From Phytoseiulus persimilis (lineage: Eukaryota > Arthropoda > Arachnida > Mesostigmata > Phytoseiidae): 64,000 nucleotides of DNA. Positions 1-11,541 of the stretch are shown here, in pieces. Both the position numbers and the translations under genes were made by a program. Each line of letters begins with the position of its first letter. Position 1 is the first letter of the stretch. The notes beneath the pieces are model-generated. The model was not told the origin of the DNA, made no database searches, and worked only from the letters and a program-made list of their open reading frames with translations. The stretch is taken from the NCBI GenBank assembly GCA_037576195.1, contig CM075103.1, positions 23,870,001-23,934,000 on the forward strand, written 5' to 3'.

Positions 1-1830
1 AGTACAACATAATATCCAACAACCGGCGAGGCCCGACTGGGAGAAACTCGAATGGTGGCGTAGCTATCCTATACAGGGAAAACTGTGTCGAAGACTGGAA
101 CCACAAAGGCAATGACTTCATTGCCCAAGCAACGTGGATTGGCAGACAACGATGGATATTCATATCCTTCTACATATATGAATCATGGAACAGTAAGGGA
201 AAACAAAACCCTCACCAGATCCATGAGCACACTCATCGAGCAAAAGTGCTCGCCGCTAGATAAGATTATCATAGGTGGTGACGCCAATGCGCATATCCCC
301 AGCCTCGATGGAAAATCAAACAAAAGAGGACAGATCCTCGAGGAGTTTTCCATTGAGAACGGACTCACTATACTAAACATGACTGAGCGATGCGAAGGAA
401 AATTCACTCGAGGGGAGTCAGCGATAGACTACTTTCTTGTGAACGGCGCAGCGCTGAGTCACATAGACTCCATGACCATCGACGGAGACAGGATCATAGC
501 ACTGAGCGATCATAATCTTCTGAGAATTAAATGCGCAGCCCAGCAGAGTCATGTACCAAAAATCAAGAAACGGATCCACTCGATGCGTCCGCTTCTCGCT
601 GCGCAAATAGTTGAGAATCAACTTGAGGCGCACCCAGGTGGCCTTCCACTGGGATATGAAGACTTTAAGGAAAAGATCCTAGGAGCAATCAAAAAATTAC
701 GACGTATCCACCGATGCGTCCACCGCACACTTATCCGATCTAAGAGTCTAGACGAGCTAATTGGATACCGGAGAGAGTGCGGCCGACTCTGGAGACAGAG
801 GAAACGCCAACTGAACTCTGTCGCGAGAAATGGTACCACAGAGCACCGTGAGACCGACAAACATAGCGGCGTTGGAGACCCGACAACGAACACACCACAT
901 GTGCGTTCAAGAGAACAGAGAGGGCAAACAACGCATGCGCCCTTCGAAACACTCAGTGACTGTGACGTTGTAGAGGCAGAAAGCCGATACCGCGCAGCAC
1001 AACAGCAAGTTCGCGAGGAAGTGCAGAGAGAAGTGAGGCAACGTGACCACCAAATATGCCTGGATATCCTCAAAGCACCCAGAAACAACAGAGCTAAAAG
1101 GCTGTGGCAGTTCCTGAGTCGAAGTAAGGACACTGGACGCCCGTCTGGCACCAGGATCAAAGACCGAAATGGTCTCCTGATTCCAAACGACGACTTGACA
1201 GATCACCTAAATGGCGTAGGAATTGCTGGAAGCAAGCAAGACCAACGATCAGGAAGACCTGTGGCGAGGAAGCAGAGATCCCACAGGAATCGTTACAGGC
1301 CCAGAAGAAGCCAAGAGAGCGATGAGTACCATCCAAAACCGCTCAGGCTGTGGCCTCGATGGTACCCCACCGAAAGTCTTGAAAAATCTGCAGAGTGAAG
1401 GTGTAAAGCAAATCACCGAACTATTAAACAGAATGTTTTCCGGAGCCGAATACATACCAGAGGACTGGAAACAGAGAAGAGCGTCCCTCATAGAAAAAGG
1501 AAACTCTAAAAAAGGACACCTGAACACATTTCGACCGATCACCATCACCCCAGTCCTGTACAGACTATTCACCAAGATCTTCACCTCAAAGATCCGAGAG
1601 TGGATCCAGAATTAACAGGTTCTGGGGGAGAAGCAGAACGGCTTTAGATCAGGTGGGCGTGGAGACAATAACATCTTCATACTTAATTCCGCCATAGAGA
1701 TCGCCAGAGAAAACAAGCAAGGTATGATAGCCTGCTTCCTGGACTGCTCCCGAGCCTTCGACAGAATTGACCGCGAAGAACTGTGGAAGATTCTACGCAG
1801 ACTCGGAATGGAACCCAGCCGGGTCGACTA
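1..1830 (+). mobile_element. LINE remnant: endonuclease plus N-terminal half of reverse transcriptase
   Basis: Non-LTR retrotransposon ORF2 remnant, cut by the window start. An APE-type endonuclease begins in frame 3 (NGGVAILYREN at about 48-80), then shifts near 180-210 to frame 1. There GGDANAH (about 280), SAIDYFLV (about 420) and SDHNLLRIK (about 505) are the nicking-domain motifs. A second shift near 1220-1300 enters the reverse transcriptase (GCGLDGTPPKVLKNL, FRPITITPVLYRLF). An in-frame TAA at 1613-1615 is followed in the same frame by QNGFRSGGRGDNN and ACFLDCSRAFDRID up to 1830. The catalytic YADD half is missing. Two shifts and a stop make it a dead copy. The RT resembles the 40715 LINE more than the 51736 LINE. 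Confidence 0.9.
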
Positions 1831-1946
1831 AGGCTAAGGAGCTGGAGATGGACGAAGAAGTTTCAAGGAATCTCTTGAAAGTCTAGCAGAAGATTCTAAT
1901 CCTGTAGCCGGATCGGTACGTCGAGAAGCGGCAGCATTCCCCGCGT

Positions 1947-3072
1947 AATTGATAACATAGAGCATGCCCGCCCGGGATGACGTGATCACAACTGATATGC
2001 CAGCCGTTGGGAACTGTTATTCTACGGTGGCTGCTGCGCCAGTCACCATTTCATGCGAAACAGGCGGCGGTTTTATGCACCTGCACTGTGCGGGCCCTGA
2101 TCATCTTGATCGGCGGTTGTACGTATTCCCGACTCGCATTCTTTGAACTCGGAGCATGTGAGTGGGGGTCGCCAAAATTCACGATTCCGAGTCTGCGACC
2201 CCTACTCGTGAGCATTCAGAAACATTTGGGGTTGCGGTGGAATGCTTCCGCAGGTTTTCTGTGAATTTTGAAATGTGGTGGAGCCTCGTTTCGCGATTCT
2301 CAGCTCAATGGTTCGTTGAGCGGATTCTGGCATCCCGGATTTCTCCGGGGAGCCTCCTAGCTTTCGCCAGGGGTTAAATGGGGCGAGTGCGGCATTGCAT
2401 CGTGCCAGTCCATTCGCGATTATACGTGGATTTCGGTACACAGCGTCAGGGAACCTCACGGAATGCGATGCATCGGCCATGGCTTCGGAGGATTCGCAGT
2501 TTCCGAGGTATTCCCAGTGTTTCTGCTTTTTCAGCTTTTTCAAGACAGCCTTTTATCAATTTTCTGCAAGAAACGGAACATACCCGCAATGAAAACTATC
2601 GATGAGGATGAGTATATGCTTGCGCTCAAACCGGCTCATAGATTGTGATCCACGGACAGACGTTCATTGGTATCCTCCAAGCCAACGAGCTGAGTAATTG
2701 TAGTTCGGGCTGAACTTCAGTCGGGGTCATGAGCTATGTAGAAACCTCAATGGCTGCCCATCAGACGACCAGGGGGCGCCACCGCTGGAGAGAGCTCGAG
2801 TCCGGTGAGGGTTTTCTTGAGAGGGCTTTGAGTCTGGTTTATTAAGCGGTCTGGATCGAGTCTCAGGCTACTTTCTGTGAGGTTTCACAGTGTGTGGATC
2901 GCGTCGCGGTTCTTTGTTTCTTCGAAACGGCTTCGTTACCCGTGCAAGATGAATCTCATCGATCTCCCCGAAGACGTCCTGTATCTCATCGCCCGAGAGC
3001 TGGATATCGTGAGCTTGGCGACTTTCCAAAGGCTGCATCCACGCCTTCTTGAAGCATCGAATGGTGTTCGGG
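1947..3072 (+). repeat. F-box upstream module, copy A
   Basis: This block aligns base for base, with scattered substitutions, to 4757-5912, the upstream region and first codons of the F-box gene. It also aligns to 62990-64000. It begins near the GATAACATA string and includes the first 124 bp of the F-box coding sequence. Copy A differs from copy B far more than copy C does, so it is the older duplicate. Short open frames inside it are shared by the copies but rely on GTG starts, so I do not call them genes. Confidence 0.85.
2949..3072 (+). pseudogene. Truncated F-box gene copy (first 41 codons)
   Basis: ATG at 2949 opens the same F-box reading frame as the intact gene at 5789 (MNLIDLPEDVLYLIAREL...). 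I see no base differences from 2949 to 3072, although the DNA just upstream has several. The match stops abruptly after GGTGTTCGG at 3072, where LINE 3'-end sequence starts. The leucine-rich remainder does not resume after the LINE, so this copy cannot encode a complete protein. Identity restricted to coding DNA could reflect gene conversion or chance over a short stretch. Confidence 0.85.
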
Positions 3073-3454
3073 ACAAGGACCACAATGACCCACATATATG
3101 ACAATAGTAGAGGATCCTCCCTGCTAGCCCTAGCGAGAGCTGGAACCCTCTCAACAAAATGTCATAATCCCATCTTCCAAGCTGCCCCAGACACATTCTG
3201 CGACCGATGTGGAGTTCACCCCGAAACGATCGCACAAGTGATCTTCGGATGCAATGAATTCGTTTACACCAACGAACACCCCACAGCTCGCCTCGGCCTA
3301 AGCAGCGAGCTGAATCATTCATTGGTGAACAAGACTTAGCGACTTCTCGAAGGATGGGAACGCAACAAGAAAGGATCCGCTGAGCATGCTCGCGCCTGAA
3401 TTGAAAAGTTGAATAATAAATACAAAAATCAGATCCAATAAACAATGAACCATG
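3073..3454 (+). mobile_element. 5'-truncated LINE 3' end inserted in F-box copy A
   Basis: About 370 bp encode the C-terminus of a LINE ORF2: HIYDNSRGSSLLALARAG, then a CxxCG...H...C knuckle (CDRCGVHPETIAQVIFGC). An in-frame stop (about 3337) is followed by the homologous RLLEGWERNKKGSAEHARA tail. It ends in GATCCAATAAACAATGAACC, a polyadenylation-like 3' end. The protein matches the C-terminus of the minus-strand LINE at 45066-46225. Extreme 5' truncation is typical of LINE integration. No target duplication can be scored because the F-box sequence is not resumed downstream. Confidence 0.85.
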
Positions 3455-5767
3455 AATCTCCCAGAGTCTTTGGGAGAAACACAGCAATCTTCTTGTCCTG
3501 GTGAATGCCCCAAGAATGATTGTTGTTTTTACACCGCAACCAGACAGTTCACTGAGTCAATCAGAATCGGTATTCGACTTATCGGAATTGGAAAAGTCCG
3601 TAGGTATCGGAAAATTACCGTCGCACGGTACTTCATGCTTGCCTCATATTCACAGCGGAGCGTGAGCGGCTGTGTTGGTTCCATACACATGAGCCTGTCC
3701 AAACTGTGAGACGGTCTTGGACATCCTGTGATTCAGAAATGATACCAAACGCTTGAAGGGATTCGGAGTGAAAACGAGTCGAAGAGAGCATCGAAATACT
3801 TTTATCCGCCCAGCTCGACGACCCTCGATGATATTGAAAGCGGCTCACAAGGAAGGACATGGGCCAGCGACCCCCTCCCCTCCTCTCGCTTCGCCATTCA
3901 CCCCAACTGTGACGATTTTGCTGATTTCCGACAAATTCTGATGTATTGCTTGAATCAGACGAACCGCCGCGTTCCATTCGTTCAAAATGAAGGTTTCCAA
4001 CGGGGAATCACCCTCGGCGAACTCATCGAATCTCTGCTGATGAATCGATAAGCCCTCGGACCCCCTCCATACTATTCCCGGTATGCGAGTCCTGGCGATA
4101 AGGTGCACCGGCCCGGTATGACGCCAGCCAGACTCCTTGGCCTCTCTTCGAGGTCATGGGATACCCTCCCCTTGCATGTTGTGGAATGTTTAAAAAAGAT
4201 GGACGGGGAGACTTTTCGGGCACAGTGGAGGTGCTTTCGGGACCGATCTGACCATATTCTCAGAAATCTAGGAAGGGTATCCCGGGGTCGATCTCACCAC
4301 ACTTTTCGGAGTGTAGGGAGGTGATTCCGGTATCGATATCACCTGTCGGGGTATTCGAAACTGCCGCCGATGATGAGTAGAGTACACACGGTCATGTCAG
4401 ACGCATCAAATCACCGCCCGTTTTGCCTTCATTGGGGACTGGCGCATGAACAATGATTCGTGAGGATTTCGGAGGATCGAACGTCAGATAAGAGTATCAA
4501 TCAGTCTTGCCTCGATGTCTGATGAGCAACGAAGTCCAAGTGTCAGTACGTAGGGCTTAGCTCAACCACGACTTATTCCGTCGTGGATTTGTTAACAGTG
4601 AGGGGCTTGGAGAGCGAAGCTTTCTTCTGAACGGATTATGATTTTCTCTGGTACAAATCTTTGGAGTTTTTTTCGTGGCTCACATATGTTCCGTGGAATA
4701 TGAGTGCTAGCCCGGTGCCCAGCCATCAACATATAATCGACGAGCGAGGACTATGTAGTTGATAACATAAAGCGTGCCCGCCCGGGATGACGTTATCACA
4801 ACTGATATGCCAGCCGTTGGGAACTGGTATCCTACGGTGGCTGCTCCGCTAGTCCCCATTTCATGCGAAACAGGCGGCGGTTTCATGCACCTGCACTGCG
4901 CGGGCCCTGATCATCTTTATCGGCGGTTGTACGTATTCCCGACTCGCATTCTTTAAACTCGGAGCACGTGAGTGGGGGTCGCAAAAATTCACGAGTCCGA
5001 GTCTGCGACCCCTACTCGTGAGCATTAAGAAACATTTGGGGTTGCGGTGGAATGTTTCCGCAGGTTTTGTGGTGGTTTTGAAGGGTGGTGAAACCTCGTT
5101 TCGCGATTCTCAGCTCAATGGTCCGTTGAGCGGATTCTGGCATCCCAGATTTCTCCTGGGAGCCTCCTAGCCTTTCGCCAGGAGTTAAATGGGACGAGTG
5201 CGGCATTTCATCGTGCCAGTCCATTCGCGATTATTCGTGGTTTTTGGTACACAGCGTCAGGGGACCTCACGGAATGCGATGCATCGGCCATGGCTTCGGA
5301 GGATTCGCAGTTCCCGAGGTATTCCCAGTGTTTCTGCTTTTTCAGCTTTTTCAAGACAGCCTTTTGTCAAATTTTTCGCAAGAAACGGAACATTCCCGCA
5401 ATAAAAACTGTCGATGAGGATGAGTATATGCTTGCGCTCAAACCGGCTCATTACGGGAAGAAAGTGCGGGAGCTGTTGGGATTGTGATCTACGGACAGAC
5501 GTTCATTGGTATCCTCCAAGCCAACGAGCTGAGTAATTGTAGTTCGGGCTGAACTCCAGTCGGGGAAATGAGCTATGTAGAAACCTCAATGGCTGCCCAT
5601 CAGACGACCAGGGGGCGCCACCGCTGGAGAGAGCTCGAGTCCGGTGAGGGTTTTCTTGAGAGGGCTTTGAGTCTGGTTTATTAAGCGGTCTGAATCGAGT
5701 CTCAGGCTACTTTCTGTGAGGTTTCACAGTGTGTGGATCGCGTCACTGGTTCTTTGTTTCTTCGAAA
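3455..5767 (+). repeat. Segmental duplication, copy 1 (module M plus F-box upstream region)
   Basis: This matches 61688-64000 at a constant offset of 58233 with only a handful of substitutions seen by eye (for example near 4218, 4770, 5245, 5311). It comprises module M (3455-4756), with no convincing gene, and F-box upstream copy B (4757-5788). Module M carries degenerate 45-bp-minisatellite-like text near 4230-4350. The near-perfect match means a very recent duplication or an assembly duplication. The partner is cut by the window end, so the true length is unknown. Confidence 0.95.
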
Positions 5768-5788
5768 CGGCTTCGTTACCCGTGCAAG

Positions 5789-7657
5789 ATGAATCTCATC
5801 GATCTCCCCGAAGACGTCCTGTATCTCATCGCCCGAGAGCTGGATATCGTGAGCTTGGCGACTTTCCAAAGGCTGCATCCACGCCTTCTTGAAGCATCGA
5901 ATGGTGTTCGGAAGCTTTCGGTCAAGGCGGAGACCATCTCAGACGCAGAACTGGACTCGCTCGACATGAACGGAGGCAGGGTGTGCTCGCTCGACCTCCA
6001 GAACTGCGGGTCGTCTGGTGACCTCATCCAGGAAGTCATCAACCAGTGCCCCAACGCGACGGAGGTGAACTTGGTGAATTCGACCCTGCAGTACTCGAGA
6101 ATCCTCGAGGTTCTCGAGCCGCTCGAGGAGCTAACAACTTTGAAGCTCACTTTGACGGCTTCCGAGGACATCGTTCTAAGTGAGAGTCAACGTGCACTAT
6201 TCCGAAATGTTCGGAAGCTCTACGTGGAAATCAGGCCCTATCATCCGCCGATGGCGCTCCTGATCGATCTCATGAATGTCAGTGATTCGCTCGAGGAGTG
6301 CCACATCAACATCGTCGGCGAAGCCAACTTCCCACACTGGAATGACGCCTTACTGCCCGTCTTGGAGGCGAAACGATGGAGAACTCTCCACACATTCATC
6401 TGCACCAGTTATCACTCGAAGAACGAACGAGCTCGCATGAAGCTCTTGGAGTGCGTGTTCAGTGAAAACTGGAGTGAGGCAGTGGAGACATGGCTGCGCA
6501 GTGCGAAAAAATGCTTCATCTTCGAACGCGGGAACTTCAACGGGATTCCTGCCCGTTCTAAACCAGACGCCCACGGGAAACCCCAAGCTTTGAGCCGACA
6601 CCTCGAGGTCGAGCTCACCGAAGAAAATGGTCGGGCGACCCTCTTCGAGTCCGAATGGGGGAAGCCCACTTCACTGCGCCTAGTCGACCCCACTCGTGCA
6701 GAGAACATCCTTCGTTATCACGACTTGAATCGGTGCTTGTCGACAGCGCTGATCGAACTAGACTTCAGTAATTGCCACTGCGAGTTCAAGGACGCAACGA
6801 AGTTGGACCTGGCAAATCTGGCTCCCTGCCTCGAAACACTGGCCGTTCCACAGTGTTTCCTCTTCCCGACTTGGCTGTCGGACGAGATTCGACGGCGGCC
6901 CGATTCACCGAAACTATTTCCGAACACGCTGTCGGGTCTCGTCAAATTGAGAAAGTTCATCGTAAAGGCGGAACAGCATAGGCCCGGCTGCGATACCATG
7001 GATTGCAGTTGTGATTCAGATTGGTATGCGTCAAAATGTTCGGGCTGCCGTGCGGCGCTCACTTCGACCAGGTTCCCCGTGTTGGAGCCTCTCGAGAGTC
7101 TCGAGGAGCTCACGCTAGACAACGTCTGGGCGACAAAATGCTTGTACCGGAGCTTGGCACATCCCAAGGTACATACTGTGCGCTTAGGTTTGCGGGACTA
7201 CAGCGAGGTGGAGGGCTTGCGGGGCTTCTTGAATGCCTGCTCAAGCTTGAAGAAGCTCAAGCTCAGAGTTGGTGAGACTGTCACTCTCAGGACGGGACTT
7301 CCACACGACTTCTGGAGGGATCTTGCTGAAGGACCCTACTTAAACCAGCTGTGCGTGGAAGCCGAACGCCCGAAGAGTCTTGCGGTGCCTGTTTTCGAGA
7401 GCTATATCGGGCGCATTCTAGAGAAGTCGAAGCTTTTCCACCTCCACAATCCTCGTCGAGGTGTGAGGGATTCGCTGATGAGACGCTTCGAAAGCCTGAG
7501 GGCGCTGGAGGAACACGGGCGAAAGGTTCTCGTCGCGGAGAAATGCCCAACTGAGGGAGATCTGGGGGATCGATTCGCGAACGGGCGTTTCCCCGGACGC
7601 GCCCTCTGTTCTGGCGAACCTCTCGTCGGCTATGTTAAACCGAGCGCATGGGAATGA
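5789..7657 (+). CDS. F-box / leucine-rich-repeat-like protein
   Basis: A 622-residue intronless ORF. The ATG at 5789 is chosen over an upstream in-frame ATG at 5729 because F-box homology starts immediately and position -3 is A. Residues 3-42 (LPEDVLYLIAREL, LATFQRLHPRLLEAS) form an F-box, the segment that binds Skp1 in SCF ubiquitin ligases. The rest has irregular leucine-rich stretches (LESLEELTLDNVW, LVKLRKFIVKAE, CSSLKKLKLRVG) typical of the substrate-binding half of F-box/LRR proteins. A small Cys cluster lies near residues 405-425. There is no signal peptide or membrane segment. An AATAAA follows about 100 bp downstream. Lack of introns and multiple upstream copies suggest an expanding, possibly retro-derived family. 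The substrate is unknown. Confidence 0.85.
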   Translation: MNLIDLPEDVLYLIARELDIVSLATFQRLHPRLLEASNGVRKLSVKAETISDAELDSLDMNGGRVCSLDLQNCGSSGDLIQEVINQCPNATEVNLVNSTLQYSRILEVLEPLEELTTLKLTLTASEDIVLSESQRALFRNVRKLYVEIRPYHPPMALLIDLMNVSDSLEECHINIVGEANFPHWNDALLPVLEAKRWRTLHTFICTSYHSKNERARMKLLECVFSENWSEAVETWLRSAKKCFIFERGNFNGIPARSKPDAHGKPQALSRHLEVELTEENGRATLFESEWGKPTSLRLVDPTRAENILRYHDLNRCLSTALIELDFSNCHCEFKDATKLDLANLAPCLETLAVPQCFLFPTWLSDEIRRRPDSPKLFPNTLSGLVKLRKFIVKAEQHRPGCDTMDCSCDSDWYASKCSGCRAALTSTRFPVLEPLESLEELTLDNVWATKCLYRSLAHPKVHTVRLGLRDYSEVEGLRGFLNACSSLKKLKLRVGETVTLRTGLPHDFWRDLAEGPYLNQLCVEAERPKSLAVPVFESYIGRILEKSKLFHLHNPRRGVRDSLMRRFESLRALEEHGRKVLVAEKCPTEGDLGDRFANGRFPGRALCSGEPLVGYVKPSAWE

Positions 7658-7759
7658 TTCTGCTTCTGTTAGGTACCCCTGAATGTATATTGTATGAATA
7701 GAGATGTTGTTCCGGACTGCGGCAATGAAAAATGAATATGAAATATCATTAGAAACTAC

Positions 7760-7765
7760 AATAAA
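7760..7765 (+). terminator. Polyadenylation signal of the F-box gene
   Basis: AATAAA, 103 bp after the F-box stop codon in AT-rich DNA (ACAATAAAAATTATTTATTTT). This is the expected position for a short 3' UTR. Confidence 0.6.
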
Positions 7766-7767
7766 AA

Positions 7768-8664
7768 TTATTTATTTTAGCATGTACAGTGTTTATTCGT
7801 CGATGATTGATGGTTCTGGTCTCGAACTACATCGGGTCATTCATCTATGAGAGGTTCTTCATCGTCGATCTCTTCGAACCGTGGCTGAGGAATTCTAACT
7901 CTGGGGCTGCGTTCCGCTGCTTTTTTCGTGATTTTGTTCGTCCGTCCTCAGTTCTTCATGGATTCCAGGGTGAAACCAGTCTGTCTGATTCTAGTAAGGA
8001 CACCAGATAAACGCCTTAACCCGCCTGCCAGGGACGTTTTCTGAGACCTTTTTGTGAGTGATACCAATGTTCAATGTATAGGTTATTGCTGGATCACGTT
8101 GAGTTTCTCACCGGAAATTCTTCGTCTCCCGTTGGATCCTGATCTGGTCCTTCTGGGGTTCCCTCTGGATCAAAATCTCCAGGTATAAGTTCCGACACAT
8201 TGGGAACACGCTCCTGCTGATTTGGGGAAGATTCAGCGAGATATGGCACCCGACCGGCTAGACCAGAGTATTTCATTAAGAATACGACTGGACCCAACTT
8301 TTTCAACAAGAAGCTCCCCATGCCCCTCCACGCCTTCAGTGCCATCGATTGGAAACGATAATGAGATGTCCTACGGACTCGATTCATGAGAAACACAGCT
8401 CCAATAGCGAAATCTTTCTACCCGTTATATTACAATGCATATGGTTGTAGCTTCCTCCACAGTGGAAACAGTGATTCCATCGGGGTCTTCCTTCTCGTCC
8501 CCCCTCGTTCTCTGACAAAATCGGAACGTCAGTACGTGACCGCGGGAGATGACGTTCCGGACTGCGTATCTCGCTCCCAGAGGCGTTCGTTCGATCATTC
8601 TCCAGTGTCCTTCTCGATGTCTCGTTACTATATGAGGAAGTTAGATTCTCTTCAACTGCTCTTC
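7768..8664. other. Unassigned intergenic stretch with one weak minus-strand frame
   Basis: No recognised gene. A minus-strand open frame (8094-8396, extending to a TAG near 8425) has hydrophobic segments (FAIGAVFLM, VVFLMKYSGLAG) and ends in an acidic Pro-rich tail. It matches no family I know, so I leave it as a possible exon only. Confidence 0.3.
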
Positions 8665-8680
8665 AGGTGTGAGCATTTCA

Positions 8681-8951
8681 ACCGGTCCGTTGGCCGTGTG
8701 GCATAAACCAACGCCTTGGGTGCCACGCTAAGCTAGCAATCGCGGGTTCGATCCCCGGCCGGGACAACAAAATTTCTTAAGTGGTAAAAAAAGATTTAAT
8801 CTACATCAGAATTAAATCTGAACCATCTTAAGACCCAAGCCCACCGCCCGCAATGGGATTTGCGAGGCGATAAGGAGTGTTACTGAAGCAATACCGAAAG
8901 GTGATTCCGGGACACTCCTGAGGGCTGGCTGAGAGGTTCAGCCGAAAACAG
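8681..8951 (+). mobile_element. tRNA-derived SINE, full-length with 16-bp target duplication
   Basis: Flanked by perfect copies of AGGTGTGAGCATTTCA at 8665-8680 and 8952-8967. The 5' head is tRNA-like: a pol III A-box-like TTGGCCGTGTGG near 8690 and a B-box GGGTTCGATCCC near 8742-8753, followed by CGGCCGGGAC. The length of about 80 nt is similar to a class II (Leu/Ser-type) tRNA, but the acceptor stem does not pair well. The body holds an imperfect inverted repeat (about 8775-8832) and ends with a GGCTGA/TCAGCC hairpin and GAAAACA. The last 110 bp recur at 13157-13282. SINEs have no protein and are moved by LINE machinery. Confidence 0.8.
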
Positions 8952-8967
8952 AGGTGTGAGCATTTCA

Positions 8968-10609
8968 TGCCTTCGTTTAGCCACGCGAATACACCTTGAG
9001 CTTGAACGAAGTGTTCACGGCCATATTGCATTGGAACTCGGCGAGCGCGCCCTGGAGTTCAATTCGACTACCACAAGACCAACCAAGAATAGTGGAATCA
9101 TCCAGGGAGGGGGGGGGCGCAGATCGTCCCAATGATCGAAACCACCCGCCAACAACGCCACACGATACGAAATAACCATCGCAACACCCCATGTCCGCCT
9201 TCATTTCTTCGACCAAGGGAGCTCAGCTAACTTTCCAGCGAATAAATTGGTTTAACTGAGTTCCGAAAACTTGAGTCCAACTTACTTTGTGTTCGCATTC
9301 AGAAAAGTCAACGATTCAAGCCATTCTACTGGCGGGCCTGGCAGATGCTCTCAGGTCACTCTTCAGGTTGGCAGAATGGAAGAATCTGTAGCGTTACCGC
9401 ACTTTCGTGTCCCGCGACGAGAAAAATACGGTCTCAAGAAAGGAAGAGAATAGCCCCAAAGTGCCTCCTGACTGCAACTTCCTGCTCTTCGGACATTTTC
9501 GTACCCTCCATTCTTGATCAGCAATTCCTGGGCAGCGAGCCAAGTGCTTGTGAAGCCCTAATTAACTGAAAGTTCGGCTGTTCGGACAGATAGTTCCTGG
9601 GCGGCAAGCGAGGCACTTGCTAGGCCTTCGTGAATTGATACGGCATATAGGTAGCTCGTAGGCGGCAATCAAGGCGCTTGTTCAACCGAGACGAAGTCAT
9701 AGTTGAGCAGGAAAGTTTTCGGCATCAAGCAGGTCGCTCGACGCCCAGGGAGAACGAGTCGATCGAATACTTTAGATAGTTACGAGCAGCAATATCTAGT
9801 CAATTCGATTCTGGTCTCTCCTTCCCACCGACTTCAGTGCCTTCGGAAGGAATTTCTAGTCTGTCCGCCCCTCCCTAGATTTTTTTCGAGCGACATACAG
9901 AGTGGCCCCTTCAACTAGAGACTCTCCTTCATCGATTCTGTCACGGCTAAGGAGCCCCCCAAAGTTCGATAACAGTGTACGCTCCCTCATTTTTCGAGTC
10001 GGAAACTAATTTTCGCGGTTATGACCACCGAGTGCAAGGGGGAAAGTCATGGGTTCCATCGAAAATCTACGACTGCTCCCCCCTCGAGTCACTTCTGGAT
10101 CCGCCACGGCGCAAGTTCATGGGTGTAAGACTGCATTCGGCAGTAGGAGCAGTGTACCCGTTTTTTACACGCACCGTCCACGGCTGACTGTTCCATTACG
10201 CGCAAAGCGTAATTTGAATGGCCAGGTCTCTGAACATCGGTTTGGCTGGGGAGCGTAACGGTCCGGGGAAGGTACTGGAGCACGTTTTGGGCTCCTGTGC
10301 TCTGCCTCTCGTTGTGTAATACCCTCGGTTGCTAAATTCACCCTTGTCACCATGGGAATTCGTGCTACCATGCGAACTAGCAACACGCTGGTGTGATCGA
10401 CCTCATACTCTTGCCGGCTAAATCGAGAAGGTACACGCCGACCTTGTTGATACTTTCTGTATATGTGGGAGGATATTGGACCTAGATTTCGAGGCAGTTT
10501 CCAGATTGGCCACTGGTTGGGAAGCCTCACTGAGATACACACTGATAGAAGCAATCTGCTGATGCTGGATGTGATCACATCGAAGCGTGGCCCCCAATGA
10601 GAGCTTCCC
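8968..10609. other. Unassigned intergenic stretch
   Basis: I see no gene, transposon end or tandem repeat here. Short frames on both strands are unremarkable. Confidence 0.4.
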
Positions 10610-11541
10610 GGAAATTCTATATCAGCGCTGTAGCACCAGCTGTTCTCGACATATGGCGATTTCAAGCCATGGCTCGATTCCGTCATTGCCGCCTAACGAG
10701 GGGTCGCTGGGAACTGATACTTGCTGTGGTTGCTCCGCACGGGGTCCGGCTAAGTCGAAGGAATCCCCAGCGGAATCCGTCAACATGAGCAGCAATAATC
10801 TAGGAATCTCCTGGACTCTTTGGGAGAAACACAGCAATCTTCCTGTCCTGGTGATTGCCCCCAGAATGATTGTTGTTTCTACACCGCAACCAGACAGTTC
10901 ACTGAGTCAATCAGAATCGGTATTCGACCTAACGGAATGGAAAAAAGCCCGGAGGTATCGGAAAAATCCCGTCGCACGGTACTTCATGCTTGCCTCAAAT
11001 TCAGTGGTTTTCTGGTTCCATACACATGAGCCTGTCCAAACTGTGAGACGGTCTTGGACATCCTGTGATTAAGAAATGATACCAAACGCTTGAAGGGATT
11101 CGGAGTGAGAACGAGTCGAAGAGAGCATCGAAATACTTTTATCCACCTAGCTCGACGATCCTCGATGATATTGAAAACCCACCGGAGAAGAGAACTTTCA
11201 AGGTCCGACATAGGTTCCGTGCAATGTTACATCATAGTCAGGAACGCACACACGGCATGCTGTGAGGCTGCTCACAAGCAAGGACATGGGCCACCGACCC
11301 CCTCCCCTCCTCTCGCCTCGCCATTCACCCCAACTGTGACTCCATCCATACTATTCCCGGTATGCGAATCCTGACGATAAGGTGCACGGTGCACCGCCCC
11401 GGTATGACGCCAGCTAGACTCCTTGGCCTCTCTTCGACGTCATGGGATGCCCTCCCCTTGCATATTGTGGAATGTTTCAAAAGAATGGACGGGGAGACTT
11501 TTTGGGCACAGTTAAGGTGCTTTTGGGACCGATCTGACCAT
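10610..11541 (+). repeat. Module M, diverged third copy truncated by a Gypsy LTR
   Basis: Homologous to 61495-62500 and, from about 10802, to 3455-4260. Relative to those copies it has an insertion near 11175-11265 and lacks about 155 bp present at 3920-4075. The match ends in GACCGATCTGACCAT exactly where the LTR TGTTGGGAC begins at 11542. The continuation of module M is not found after the Gypsy fragment. Confidence 0.85.

Noticed and set aside
4230..4350. Additional minisatellite array in module M
   Set aside because: Only two or three very diverged unit-like stretches (GACCGATCTGACCATATTCT); listed as degenerate relatives and not as an array.
4774..4956. Conserved 60-codon frame in the F-box upstream region (also at 1964 and near 63007)
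   Set aside because: It starts with GTG rather than ATG, the start is changed in the third copy, and similarity is explained by DNA-level duplication.
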